DNA of 32,006 nt from Cyanobacteria bacterium Co-bin13. GTDB taxonomy: Bacteria; Cyanobacteriota; Cyanobacteriia; Phormidesmidales; Phormidesmidaceae. Each line of letters starts with the position of its first letter. The stretch's first letter is position 1. The DNA lies in NCBI GenBank assembly GCA_014534385.1, contig JACVRP010000001.1, forward strand, positions 1 to 32,006, in the 5' to 3' direction. Shown piece after piece: positions 14,689-22,575 of the stretch. Position numbers and translations under genes: made by a program. The notes beneath the pieces are model-generated. The model was not told the origin of the DNA and ran no database searches. It was given only the letters and a program-made list of their open reading frames with translations.

Positions 14689-16164
14689 ATGCAGCCCTAC
14701 CGCTATGAAGCAGATTCACTGCGCCGCATTATTCAAGCCAGCTCCGCTAACCCAGATGTCATTCAAATCAAGCCCAAAGGATTTAAGGCCATCCTGCAGC
14801 TAACCGCCGATTTCCTGGAAACCTATCAGGTGACCGGCACCCTGCTAGCCAAATTTCCCAAAGGTACACTCTGGCAGGATGACGTTCAGCGGTACTACCA
14901 GGCAATGGACGGGCGCAGCCGTCTCTACAGCTTTAACCGTACCCCAGAAGCAGCCGTTCCCCTTGGAACGGCGCTTTTGCCGCTAGATGGACCCCATATC
15001 TGGCAGGGTGAGTATTTCCTGATCATTCTGTCCCAGGCTTTTTGCGGGCTGCTGGTCGTCCATCGCCTGCAGTCTGCTTCTGCAGTTCACGCCCACCTTG
15101 CCGAAGAGAATCTGGAGCGGGCAGACCCGACTTTAGATTTGCCCGAGGGAGGCTCTGCCAACAGCTCGCTCTACCTAGAAGTCTGCTGCTCGGTCAATCC
15201 GGAGCTGATCGCTACGATCGCTACCTCTGTTCGAACTGTGATCGAACGATCTGCGCCCCAACACCCCGACAATGCGGCAATGCAGGATCTGCTAGCACAC
15301 TGGGAGCAGTACTGCCCGGCCTCTGCCGAAGGCGCTGCCGGAACAGCTCTGCTCGATCGCTGGATGGGCTGGCAGTTGAGGCAGCAGGAACACCTGCGCC
15401 AGTCCATTACGGCCTACCGCAAGCAGGCTCTGGCGGCTTCTAACCTATCCTCCCAAAACGAGGTCCTGCTAAACACGCTGCGGCTCAAGGATGACTTTCT
15501 CAACACGGTCGGGCAGGAACTGCGAACGCCGCTGGCCACCATCAAAACAGCCCTGACGCTGCTCAATTCTCCCAGCCTTAAAGCGCCCCAGCGACAGCGG
15601 TACATGGACATGATTACTCAGGAGTGCGATCGCCAAAGCTCCCTGATTAGCGGTGTACTCGACCTGCTGCAGATGGAGACCAGCCTGGATCACGTCCGGC
15701 CCCAGGCCCTGCGGCTGGCCGATACCGTGCCGCCCATCGTCAGCACTTACCAGCCCCTGGCCGAAGAGCGAGGGGTTCTGCTGGCCTACACCATTCCCAA
15801 TGACTTGCCTGCCGTTGCCTGCCCAGAAGCCTGGCTGCGCCAGATCATGATTCATCTGCTCAACAACAGCATCAAGTTTACTCAGGCGGGGGGCCAGGTT
15901 TGGGTCACGGCTAACCTGCAGGACGACTTTGCAGAACTGGAAATTCGCGATACGGGGGTCGGTATTGCGCCTGCAGAACTACCGAATCTATTTGAGCACT
16001 TCTACCGGGGGCGCAATTCCCCGCCCGGCACACCTGAGGGAGCCGGACTGGGGCTCTCGATTGTGCAGCAGCTCTTGGCCTACTGCGGCGGCTCCATCCT
16101 GGTTCACAGCCAGCCCGGCAGCGGCAGCAGCTTTCGCGTGCGCCTACCGCTGCACCAAACCTGA
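14689..16164 (+). CDS. DICT-like sensor histidine kinase homologue lacking the phospho-accepting His
   Basis: A 491-residue soluble protein with no membrane segment. Residues about 1-130 resemble the cyanobacterial DICT sensory domain (moderate confidence). A helical linker follows, then a HisKA-like dimerisation region and a HATPase domain. In the H-box, where kinases read HELRTPL, this protein reads QELRTPL: codon CAG at 15514-15516 gives Gln276. The ATP-binding motifs look intact: N-box NNSIKF (Asn392/393), G1 DTGVG (421-425), F-box LFEHFYRG and G2 GAGLGLS (from 451). It should bind ATP but cannot autophosphorylate at the usual site. It could phosphorylate another protein, act as a phosphatase, or be a non-catalytic sensor. 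It is convergent with the complementary kinase at 16221-17888, 56 bp away. Confidence 0.85.
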   Translation: MQPYRYEADSLRRIIQASSANPDVIQIKPKGFKAILQLTADFLETYQVTGTLLAKFPKGTLWQDDVQRYYQAMDGRSRLYSFNRTPEAAVPLGTALLPLDGPHIWQGEYFLIILSQAFCGLLVVHRLQSASAVHAHLAEENLERADPTLDLPEGGSANSSLYLEVCCSVNPELIATIATSVRTVIERSAPQHPDNAAMQDLLAHWEQYCPASAEGAAGTALLDRWMGWQLRQQEHLRQSITAYRKQALAASNLSSQNEVLLNTLRLKDDFLNTVGQELRTPLATIKTALTLLNSPSLKAPQRQRYMDMITQECDRQSSLISGVLDLLQMETSLDHVRPQALRLADTVPPIVSTYQPLAEERGVLLAYTIPNDLPAVACPEAWLRQIMIHLLNNSIKFTQAGGQVWVTANLQDDFAELEIRDTGVGIAPAELPNLFEHFYRGRNSPPGTPEGAGLGLSIVQQLLAYCGGSILVHSQPGSGSSFRVRLPLHQT

Positions 16165-16166
16165 CT

Positions 16167-16194
16167 CTAGGGACGCGATTAATCGCGTCCCTAG
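16167..16194. terminator. Perfect 28-bp palindrome between the convergent kinase-like genes
   Basis: CTAGGGACGCGATT (16167-16180) followed by its exact reverse complement (16181-16194). It begins 2 nt after the upstream stop codon and lies 26 nt before the stop of the minus-strand gene. It shares the core GACGC..TTAATCGCGTC with 5057-5096. Its position between convergent genes suggests a bidirectional terminator built from a dispersed palindromic repeat; there is no T-run. Confidence 0.65.
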
Positions 16195-16220
16195 GGTGGG
16201 ATTGGCTGCGGAAAAAGAGG

Positions 16221-17888
16221 CTACAGGCTGCGCGTCTCTAGGGGCAGGTAAACCGTCAGCACTTCACCTCGCTGAGGTTTTTGCCGAACAATGAGCTTGC
16301 CGCCCAGCGCCTGAAAGAGATTCTTAGTTGCAGCCAGGTTGAGGCTCAAGCCGCCCGTTTCAGGCTGGAACATCAGCAGGTGTCCCACCGAGCGAAACGG
16401 GGAGACCGTTGCCCGATGGCAGGCAGTGGTCTCTGCAGCCGGTTTGGTATCTGCCTTGGGCTGCGACTGAAACTGTAGCTTGAGCTGGTGCCCTGCCAGG
16501 CTGACTACCAGCTTGATGTGGCTGTAGGGTGGCAGGCTGTGGGTAAAGCGGTCAATCAGCCCCGTCAACACCTGGTTAAGCATGGTCGAGTCGCTGGTTA
16601 CCATCGGCATTTGAGAGGGTACTTTGACCTCCAGCGTCAGGTTGCGGCGCTGAGCCTGCTGCTGCCAAAGCGCAATCGAGTCCTGAAATATTTGGTTCAG
16701 AGAGATCGCTGAAAGAGTTGACTGCGGCTGCTTAGGGCCTTCAGTTTCTAGCTCAACGGCTCGAAAGATCAGGTTAAAGCGGTCAATCTGCTGCGTACAC
16801 TCCCGGTCGATCAGCTTCAGGCGCTTGATTGCCTCCTCGGGCAGGTCTTTGCGCTTTAGAAGCGATCGCGTAAAGGTTCGAATGGTAGTCAGAGGCGTGC
16901 GAATCTCGTGGGCCATCGCCTTTAGCAGCTCTGCGTCTCGGCGGGTGGGATCGCTCGTTGCTGGGTCTGGCGACGCATCCGGTGAGGCTGTTCCCTGCAA
17001 CAGGCCCAGGGGTTGAGTGGCAGGGGTTGAGGCAAATCCGTTTGCCGCTGCCGCTGCTGGAGCTGCCCAGGAGGCCAAGCGCACCTCTGGATCGGCTGGG
17101 ATGGCAGCGGAGCTAGCGCTGGCCTGGTGCCGCAGGTGCGCCAACAACAGCCGGGTGAACTGAGTCACCACCTGGTAGGGCGGAGGCTGCGGTACAAAGG
17201 GTTGGGCCACGCTGTCGAGCGTCGGCAGCAGGGGTGGCCGGATCTGGGCCACGCGCGATCGCATCTGCTGCCAAACCTGCTGGTTGATCTCAGGCTCAAA
17301 GGAAAATTGAAACTGGGGCCTGCCCTGGGGCCCATTGGCTAACACCAGCGACAGGCTAAAGGTGGGGGTCAGGACCAGACAAAACCGCTCGGTAGCCAGC
17401 GTATCGCCCGCAGGCAGCGGAATAGTCTGCAGCGTTTCTGACGATTTCCCCCTGGCTTTGCCGTCATCGGGCAGTAGGGGCCGCGCTATTGCTAGCAGCC
17501 CTTCTAGCGGTTGGGGAATCAGCACCCAGCTAGACAGGCGTTGTCCTAGGGACTGGTCCCACAATACTGGCAGCGGCCCTGACAGCACCATACCTTCCCA
17601 GGTGGCTAGCCCGCCTGCGTCTGCCCCAGGGCCTTGACCCAAGTGAGCATGCAGCAGCTGAGTGAGCGCTGCGATCGCACTCCACCATTCAGCCTCGGCT
17701 CGCAGGCGCTGCTGGTTGCGATCGTCAATTGAGGGCAAATTTTCACCTGAAAACGCAGCCTCTGAGGACGGGGATCCCCCCTGAGAGGCCGTCATATCAG
17801 GCCAAAAATCAGCTCCCCCTGCGCCATCGCTTGCTAATAACTCACTTAAGGAGGGATAGTTTTGATTCACGGTGCTATCCTCTGCCAA
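16221..17888 (-). CDS. Histidine kinase-like protein with intact H-box and degenerate ATP-binding domain
   Basis: A 555-residue protein with no evident membrane segment. Residues about 1-310 hold a poorly recognised sensory region (perhaps GAF-like) ending in an Ala/Pro/Ser-rich linker. The H-box AMAHEIRTPLTTIRTF keeps the phospho-accepting residue, His327. The C-terminal domain has the order of a HATPase but has lost its key motifs. The N-box position reads GLIDRFTHSLP with no Mg-binding Asn. No DxGxG (G1) box is found. G2 is reduced to GGLSLNLA. ATP binding is therefore doubtful. The final GGKLIVRQKPQRGEVLTVYLP strands are still recognisable. It could receive phosphate from another kinase or act as a scaffold. 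It is convergent with the His-less kinase homologue. Confidence 0.83.
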   Translation of the reverse strand: MAEDSTVNQNYPSLSELLASDGAGGADFWPDMTASQGGSPSSEAAFSGENLPSIDDRNQQRLRAEAEWWSAIAALTQLLHAHLGQGPGADAGGLATWEGMVLSGPLPVLWDQSLGQRLSSWVLIPQPLEGLLAIARPLLPDDGKARGKSSETLQTIPLPAGDTLATERFCLVLTPTFSLSLVLANGPQGRPQFQFSFEPEINQQVWQQMRSRVAQIRPPLLPTLDSVAQPFVPQPPPYQVVTQFTRLLLAHLRHQASASSAAIPADPEVRLASWAAPAAAAANGFASTPATQPLGLLQGTASPDASPDPATSDPTRRDAELLKAMAHEIRTPLTTIRTFTRSLLKRKDLPEEAIKRLKLIDRECTQQIDRFNLIFRAVELETEGPKQPQSTLSAISLNQIFQDSIALWQQQAQRRNLTLEVKVPSQMPMVTSDSTMLNQVLTGLIDRFTHSLPPYSHIKLVVSLAGHQLKLQFQSQPKADTKPAAETTACHRATVSPFRSVGHLLMFQPETGGLSLNLAATKNLFQALGGKLIVRQKPQRGEVLTVYLPLETRSL

Positions 17889-18041
17889 TTCTGCAACCCT
17901 TGTGCTTCAGCCAACTCCAGGCAGGTCCCGCAACGCCTAGTTAAAGGCGGAGATCGCGCTAGGTTGGTTTCCCTATTACGAGACTACGCCCTGGCTGCAA
18001 ATTGAGCTATGGGTAGAACCGAACGTTGGCAGAGAGTTTTC

Positions 18042-18398
18042 TCAACCAAACCAGGAGGAAGGCGAAAACGCTGAATCCGACTGGTCCGATTTTGACGAAT
18101 TGCCCCAATTCTGCCGAGGGTTGAGCAAATGCTCAATTCCCTGGTGAATCAGCTGCTCAATCTGCTGATGCTGCTCTGCAGAGTAGCAGTTACGGGGCGA
18201 TTCTAGAGAGCAGGCAGCCTGGTGGTCCATGCTGACGTAAAACCCAGGAATACGGCTCAAGACATAAGCGATTAAACGCTCACGCAGAGCAGGGGAAGCA
18301 AAGGTCTGCTGATAGGGGTAGAAAGGATAGCCCAAGAGCAGTGCATTAACCTTTTCCGTCACTACTGGTAAAGCCAGGTTGACAATAGTTTGCGACAT
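18042..18398 (-). CDS. ComFB-like small protein
   Basis: A 118-residue protein resembling the cyanobacterial ComFB ('late competence development') family. The diagnostic part is about residues 5-60, with GYPFYPYQQTFASPALRERL then IAYVLSRIPGFYVSMD. Related proteins such as CdgR (Slr1970) are reported receptors for cyclic dinucleotides that affect competence or cell size; that role here is inference. The rest is a Gln/His-containing helix and a Ser-rich, probably disordered tail. The ATG at 18398 is chosen over 18416 because GGAG (18406-18409) lies 7 nt upstream. It is on the same strand as the kinase-like gene 153 bp downstream, so co-expression is possible. Confidence 0.6.
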   Translation of the reverse strand: MSQTIVNLALPVVTEKVNALLLGYPFYPYQQTFASPALRERLIAYVLSRIPGFYVSMDHQAACSLESPRNCYSAEQHQQIEQLIHQGIEHLLNPRQNWGNSSKSDQSDSAFSPSSWFG

Positions 18399-18937
18399 TT
18401 CTGATCTCCAGCCCACTCAGGGCGTAGGAAAGTTCTTTAAGGCAAGGACAATTAGCAAAACTCAATCGCTGGCATCCACTTCTGTACCCTGGTCAGGAAA
18501 GCTTCTGCACTAAATTAGAATGGAGTCGAGAAAAGCCATAGCCTCGTCAGATTGGACTTAACACAGCCGATTCATCAACAGCTCCTCAGGCCAAATTGTA
18601 GTCATCTATACAAAGTCTCTTTGCAACGCGTCCTAAAAAAGCTCTGGCGTAAACAGGCTGGGGATCGCTGTAAAAGACATTGAATAAAAGCTTCAACGGC
18701 AGAAATAAACAGCAGAATTAAACTCTAGTCAGCTGAGAAAACGCCGCCCTCACACCTAGGTTTCAAGGCAGCTTTAGTTTCGGGTGGAAACTTATGCCGT
18801 CCTACCTTAAGTTGTAGATAAAATCCAATTCTTTGTATGAAACAAAAGCTGAATTTACGCAAAAATAAATTTGCTGAAATCTAAGTTCATGGAGGTCTAG
18901 AGTTTGGTTCCTGCTGATGTAAAGATTCACCAGACCC
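18399..18937. other. AT-rich divergent intergenic region
   Basis: A 539-bp region, more AT-rich than its surroundings, between the divergent ComFB-like and hydrolase-like genes. It has no open frame of note, no tRNA-like fold and no HIP1 site. A loose promoter candidate for the rightward gene is TTGTAG then, 18 nt on, TATGAA (about 18811-18840). It is long enough to hold an unrecognised small RNA, but nothing in the sequence proves one. Confidence 0.4.
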
Positions 18938-19645
18938 ATGTCTGAACACCTGATTATTTGTCCAGGATTTCATGAGGCCGCCTTGACTCAGTCGTTGTTA
19001 GACAGCCTCACTTCCAACCCCGTGTTTCAAGGCCTATCAACCCAGGTGATGCCGACCCAAGCGTCTCCTTGGGCAGTCCTTTCGGGTTACCAGGTACGGC
19101 AGTTTCTGGTAGCAGCCCTCGGCATTTCCGACCCAGACTTGAGCCGAGCGACCTCGGCCCTCAATCTCTTTTTCCTGTCTTTTAGTGCGGGCTGTTTAGG
19201 TGCGGTGGCTGCCGCCCGACACTGGCATGCCCTCGGGGGTAACGTGGGGGCTCTGTTTGCCGTCGATGGCTGGGGAGTGGCACTAGCAGAGCCCTTCCCG
19301 GTTTACCGCCTCAGCCACGATCGATTCACCCATGAAACTTCAGTGCTTCTAGGCAGCCAGCAGGTCAATTTTTACGCTGACCCACCCGTTTCTCACCTCG
19401 ACCTCTGGCGTCATCCCCATCAAGCCTCGGGCTGGCAGGTAGTCGGCAGAAAGGCGATAGTTAATTCCTCCCAAGCAGCTTGCCCTGCTGCTCTGAATCT
19501 CGCAGATCAGCAGCGGCAGGACATCAGCTCTACTTCGGTTGGGTTTGGCCCAGTAAAGACACCCACTACGGCTGCTGACTTTATCTGTACTCGGCTAGCG
19601 CAGGCCCGCCAGCAGCAGCCCGAAACAGCACAGTCAAGACGCTAA
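18938..19645 (+). CDS. Alpha/beta-hydrolase-like protein conserved in cyanobacteria
   Basis: A 235-residue protein with the layout of a small alpha/beta hydrolase. LIICPGFH at residues 5-12 resembles the oxyanion-hole strand and turn. LSFSAGCLGA (about 80-89) looks like the nucleophile elbow with Ser in FSAG. VDGWG (about 107-111) supplies an acid residue, and SHLDLWRHP (about 150-158) offers a histidine. I recognise the pattern from unnamed cyanobacterial proteins but know of no substrate. No signal peptide is seen; the N-terminus starts in the fold. The last 60 or so residues are less conserved-looking and probably loop-rich. The gene stands alone, 314 bp before ilvB. Confidence 0.7.
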   Translation: MSEHLIICPGFHEAALTQSLLDSLTSNPVFQGLSTQVMPTQASPWAVLSGYQVRQFLVAALGISDPDLSRATSALNLFFLSFSAGCLGAVAAARHWHALGGNVGALFAVDGWGVALAEPFPVYRLSHDRFTHETSVLLGSQQVNFYADPPVSHLDLWRHPHQASGWQVVGRKAIVNSSQAACPAALNLADQQRQDISSTSVGFGPVKTPTTAADFICTRLAQARQQQPETAQSRR

Positions 19646-19959
19646 TGAAAGACAAGATGCTGATAGAATAGTGCGATCAATGTCATCATCAGCTAACATC
19701 AGCTAGCCATTTTGGGGCCGATTTTCCTGGGCTAAGAGGTCTAAGGCCGTCCCAGCATGTTCTCCCTGATTCAATCAGGTAGGGCAAGACGCGGCATATC
19801 GATTTACCCACAGTGCGCTATCCCTGCAAATCCTCCGGCTTTATCCGGCTATAAATGACCCCTACCAGGGTCGTAAAGAGGCCTAATTTCAGGGCATGAT
19901 AAATAAAAACAAATTTTTTGATGTATTGGTGGTCACACTAAGAGTCGAGCTGCTGTCCA
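19646..19959 (+). promoter_or_regulatory. Leader and promoter region of ilvB
   Basis: A 314-bp gene-free stretch. It contains two small hairpins: CCTGAT/ATCAGG with a TCA loop at 19765-19779, and GACCC/GGGTC at 19857-19872. A direct repeat of CCGGCT (19835-19850) precedes TATAAA. The last 70 nt are AT-rich. These could form an attenuation leader for branched-chain amino acid synthesis, but no leader peptide rich in Ile, Leu or Val was found. Confidence 0.35.
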
Positions 19960-21807
19960 ATGACTTCTCCCGTTCAAGCCCAAAGTAACGTTCTTGTCCG
20001 CCGTGCAACAGGTGCCTTTGCCCTGATTGATAGCCTTAAGCGCCACGGAGTTCAGCACATTTTTGGCTACCCTGGCGGAGCCATTCTGCCCATTTACGAT
20101 GCGCTATACCGAGCTGAGGCAGCAGGCGACATCAAGCACATTCTGGTCCGTCACGAGCAGGGTGCAGCCCACGCGGCAGATGGATATGCGCGGGCAACCG
20201 GCAAGGTCGGCGTCTGTTTTGCGACCTCTGGTCCGGGCGCAACCAACTTAGTCACCGGCATCGCCACTGCCCAGATGGACTCCATTCCAATGGTCATTAT
20301 CACGGGACAGGTGCCTTCCCACGCCATTGGCAGCGATGCGTTTCAAGAGACCGACATCTACGGCATTACCCTGCCGATTGTGAAGCACTCCTATGTGGCA
20401 CGGGCTGCCCATCAGATCCCCCACATTGTGGCCGAGGCTTTTTACATTGCCAGCACCGGGCGACCCGGCCCGGTGCTGATTGATGTGCCTAAGGATATTG
20501 GGTTGGTGGAGTTTGACTACGAGCCGGTAGCCCCTAATACGGTTCGCCTGCCCGGCTATCGACCCACCGTTAAAGGCAACCCTCGACAAATTAGCCACGC
20601 CATTCGGCTATTGCGGCAGGCAGAACGGCCACTGCTCTATGTGGGCGGGGGTGCGATCGCATCTAACGCCCATGAGCAAATCAAGCAGCTAGCCGAGCAC
20701 TTTCAAATGCCGGTGACCACCACGCTGATGGGTAAAGGTGCGTTTGATGAGCACCATCCCTTAGCGGTTGGCATGCTGGGCATGCATGGCACGGCCTATG
20801 CCAACTTTGCGGTGAGCGAGTGCGACCTGTTGATTGCCGTCGGAGCCCGCTTTGACGATCGGGTGACCGGCAAACTAGATGAGTTCGCCTCCCGGGCCAA
20901 AGTTATCCACATTGATGTGGATCCGGCAGAAGTGGGCAAAAACCGAGTGCCCGACGTCCCGATTGTCGGTGACGTGAAAACAGTTCTCATTGAGCTGCTG
21001 CGCCGCCTGCAGGAGGAGCAGCCCCTGCTGCCCGAACAAACCCTGGCCTGGCGGGAGCGCGTCAATCGCTGGCGGCAGGACTACCCGCTGGTGGTACCCT
21101 CCTACGAAAAGATTTTGTCTCCTCAGGAAGTGATCGTAGAGCTGGGGCGGCAGGCTCCCCAGGCCTACTACACCACCGACGTGGGGCAGCATCAGATGTG
21201 GTCGGCCCAGTTCTTGAAGAACGGCCCTCGCCGCTGGATTTCCAGCGCCGGTCTGGGCACGATGGGTTTTGGCCTACCCGCCGCAATGGGCGCGAAAACG
21301 GCCCTGCCCGAGGAAACGGTCATCTGCATTAGCGGTGATGCCAGCTTCCAGATGAACCTGCAGGAGCTGGGGACGCTGGCTCAATACGGCATTGCTGTCA
21401 AAACCGTCATCGTTAACAACGGCTGGCAGGGAATGGTGCGCCAGTGGCAGCAGGCTTTTCACGGGGAGCGCTATTCCTGCTCCAACATGGAAGTCGGCAT
21501 GCCCAACTTCGAGATGCTGGCTCAGGCCTACGGCATCAAGGGCATTGTTGTTCACGACCGGGCCGATCTCTCAGCCGCTGTTGCTACAATGCTGGCCCAC
21601 GATGGGCCGGTGCTGATGGATGTGCACGTCCGCCGAGACGAAAACTGCTATCCAATGGTCGCTCCTGGCAAGAGCAATGCTCAGATGATTGGGCTGCCGG
21701 TCCTGCCGCAGCAGGAGCAGGCCGCAGAAGAGCTGCAGTGCAGCAGCTGTGGCACCGAAACCCTCTCGACTGCCAAGTTCTGCCCTGAGTGCGGCACGAA
21801 ATTCTAA
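19960..21807 (+). CDS. ilvB: Acetolactate synthase, large (catalytic) subunit, with C-terminal zinc ribbon
   Basis: A 615-residue thiamine-diphosphate enzyme making acetolactate and acetohydroxybutyrate, the first common step to Val, Leu and Ile. The N-terminal ThDP domain has GYPGGAILPIYDAL and the catalytic Glu in RHEQGAAHAADGYAR. The C-terminal ThDP/Mg site is GDASFQMNLQELGT with downstream NNGWQGMV. An FAD-binding middle domain lies between. The last residues form a C4 zinc ribbon (Cys594, 597, 608 and 611: CSSCG and CPECG), absent from the E. coli enzymes. I believe other cyanobacterial homologues share it. The regulatory small subunit ilvN is not in the window. A terminator hairpin follows at 21870. 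Confidence 0.97.
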   Translation: MTSPVQAQSNVLVRRATGAFALIDSLKRHGVQHIFGYPGGAILPIYDALYRAEAAGDIKHILVRHEQGAAHAADGYARATGKVGVCFATSGPGATNLVTGIATAQMDSIPMVIITGQVPSHAIGSDAFQETDIYGITLPIVKHSYVARAAHQIPHIVAEAFYIASTGRPGPVLIDVPKDIGLVEFDYEPVAPNTVRLPGYRPTVKGNPRQISHAIRLLRQAERPLLYVGGGAIASNAHEQIKQLAEHFQMPVTTTLMGKGAFDEHHPLAVGMLGMHGTAYANFAVSECDLLIAVGARFDDRVTGKLDEFASRAKVIHIDVDPAEVGKNRVPDVPIVGDVKTVLIELLRRLQEEQPLLPEQTLAWRERVNRWRQDYPLVVPSYEKILSPQEVIVELGRQAPQAYYTTDVGQHQMWSAQFLKNGPRRWISSAGLGTMGFGLPAAMGAKTALPEETVICISGDASFQMNLQELGTLAQYGIAVKTVIVNNGWQGMVRQWQQAFHGERYSCSNMEVGMPNFEMLAQAYGIKGIVVHDRADLSAAVATMLAHDGPVLMDVHVRRDENCYPMVAPGKSNAQMIGLPVLPQQEQAAEELQCSSCGTETLSTAKFCPECGTKF

Positions 21808-21869
21808 CCATAGGCATGTCGGCCACCAGATAGCCAGAGGTTTTCAATCCTGGTTCTTCGTGATCCCCT

Positions 21870-21899
21870 AAAGTGGGGCGCTAAATAGCGCCCCACTTT
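21870..21899 (+). terminator. Rho-independent terminator of ilvB
   Basis: AAAGTGGGGCGCT (21870-21882) pairs perfectly with 21887-21899 around an AAAT loop: a 13-bp stem rich in GC, followed by GTTT. It starts about 60 nt after the ilvB stop and before the next gene's start at 21974. Confidence 0.8.
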
Positions 21900-21973
21900 G
21901 TTTATGCAGGCGGTGCAATTTCATCAGAATGCAGTATCCTGGCTGCAGTTCTTGTGTGGTGCGGAGTGAATTG

Positions 21974-22537
21974 ATGTCTGCTGCCCTTAAACCCCGTATT
22001 TCAGCCCAAAGCCGTCCGCGTAATTTTCGGGAGGCAGCGGATCGTGTCACAGTGCTGGCCAACCCCGCCCGCAGCCAAGCAGGCCAACCTTTGACAGGGC
22101 TAGTGGAGCTTAATAGAAAAGCGCTAACGGAGGCCCCTCCTCGGCACCTGCAGGCTGTCCCCTCCACCCCCACGTGGTCTCGCCGCACCCAGCTGCTGGC
22201 TGCGTTTAACACCGGCATTTCAATGCTGACCAGCCTGCTGGTGGTGACAGCGTTGGGGGGGTATGGCTACACGGTCTACGTGGATCGGCAGCTGGATGAG
22301 TCTTCAGCTCACCTGAATAGCCTGCAGCGCAACGGGCAGCAGCTAACGACCATGAGCGAGGTGCTGAAGAACTACATGGCGGAGCAGGCAGAGCGACCCA
22401 GCGCCGGGCTACAGCCGCCCCGGCCCACCAACGTGATCTTTCTCAAACCAGCCCAAAGGCGAACCAGCGCCGGGACCGAAGCCCCGATCCCGACTGAGGC
22501 TAAGCCTGCGTCGCGGCTAGCGCCCCTGGGTTATTAG
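21974..22537 (+). CDS. Single-pass membrane protein with coiled coil upstream of ftsI (FtsL-like candidate)
   Basis: A 187-residue protein I do not recognise by sequence. A basic cytoplasmic N-terminus (about 1-72) leads to one membrane segment (about 75-98), then a heptad-like coiled coil (about 104-140, DRQLDESSAHLNSLQRNGQQ) and a Pro-rich tail. With this charge pattern the coiled coil faces the periplasm. This is the topology of the division protein FtsL, whose gene often sits directly before ftsI, as here (38 nt gap). The N-terminal part is longer than in E. coli FtsL. The ATG at 21974 is chosen because GGAG (21963-21966) lies 7 nt upstream. The FtsL role is inference from position and topology. 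Confidence 0.8.
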   Translation: MSAALKPRISAQSRPRNFREAADRVTVLANPARSQAGQPLTGLVELNRKALTEAPPRHLQAVPSTPTWSRRTQLLAAFNTGISMLTSLLVVTALGGYGYTVYVDRQLDESSAHLNSLQRNGQQLTTMSEVLKNYMAEQAERPSAGLQPPRPTNVIFLKPAQRRTSAGTEAPIPTEAKPASRLAPLGY

Positions 22538-22575
22538 GGTTCAGATGAGATCGGTTGTGCACTTCTGATTTAGCT

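Noticed and set aside
18399..18937. A possible small RNA or tRNA in the long AT-rich gap
   Set aside because: No cloverleaf, no strong terminator hairpin and no known cyanobacterial sRNA motif could be seen.
19757..19858. A 33-codon frame in the ilvB leader considered as an attenuator peptide
   Set aside because: It is not enriched in Ile, Leu or Val in the way of ilv leaders and has no clear ribosome site.
19920..19959. A possible NtcA site upstream of ilvB
   Set aside because: No GTA-N8-TAC match was found.
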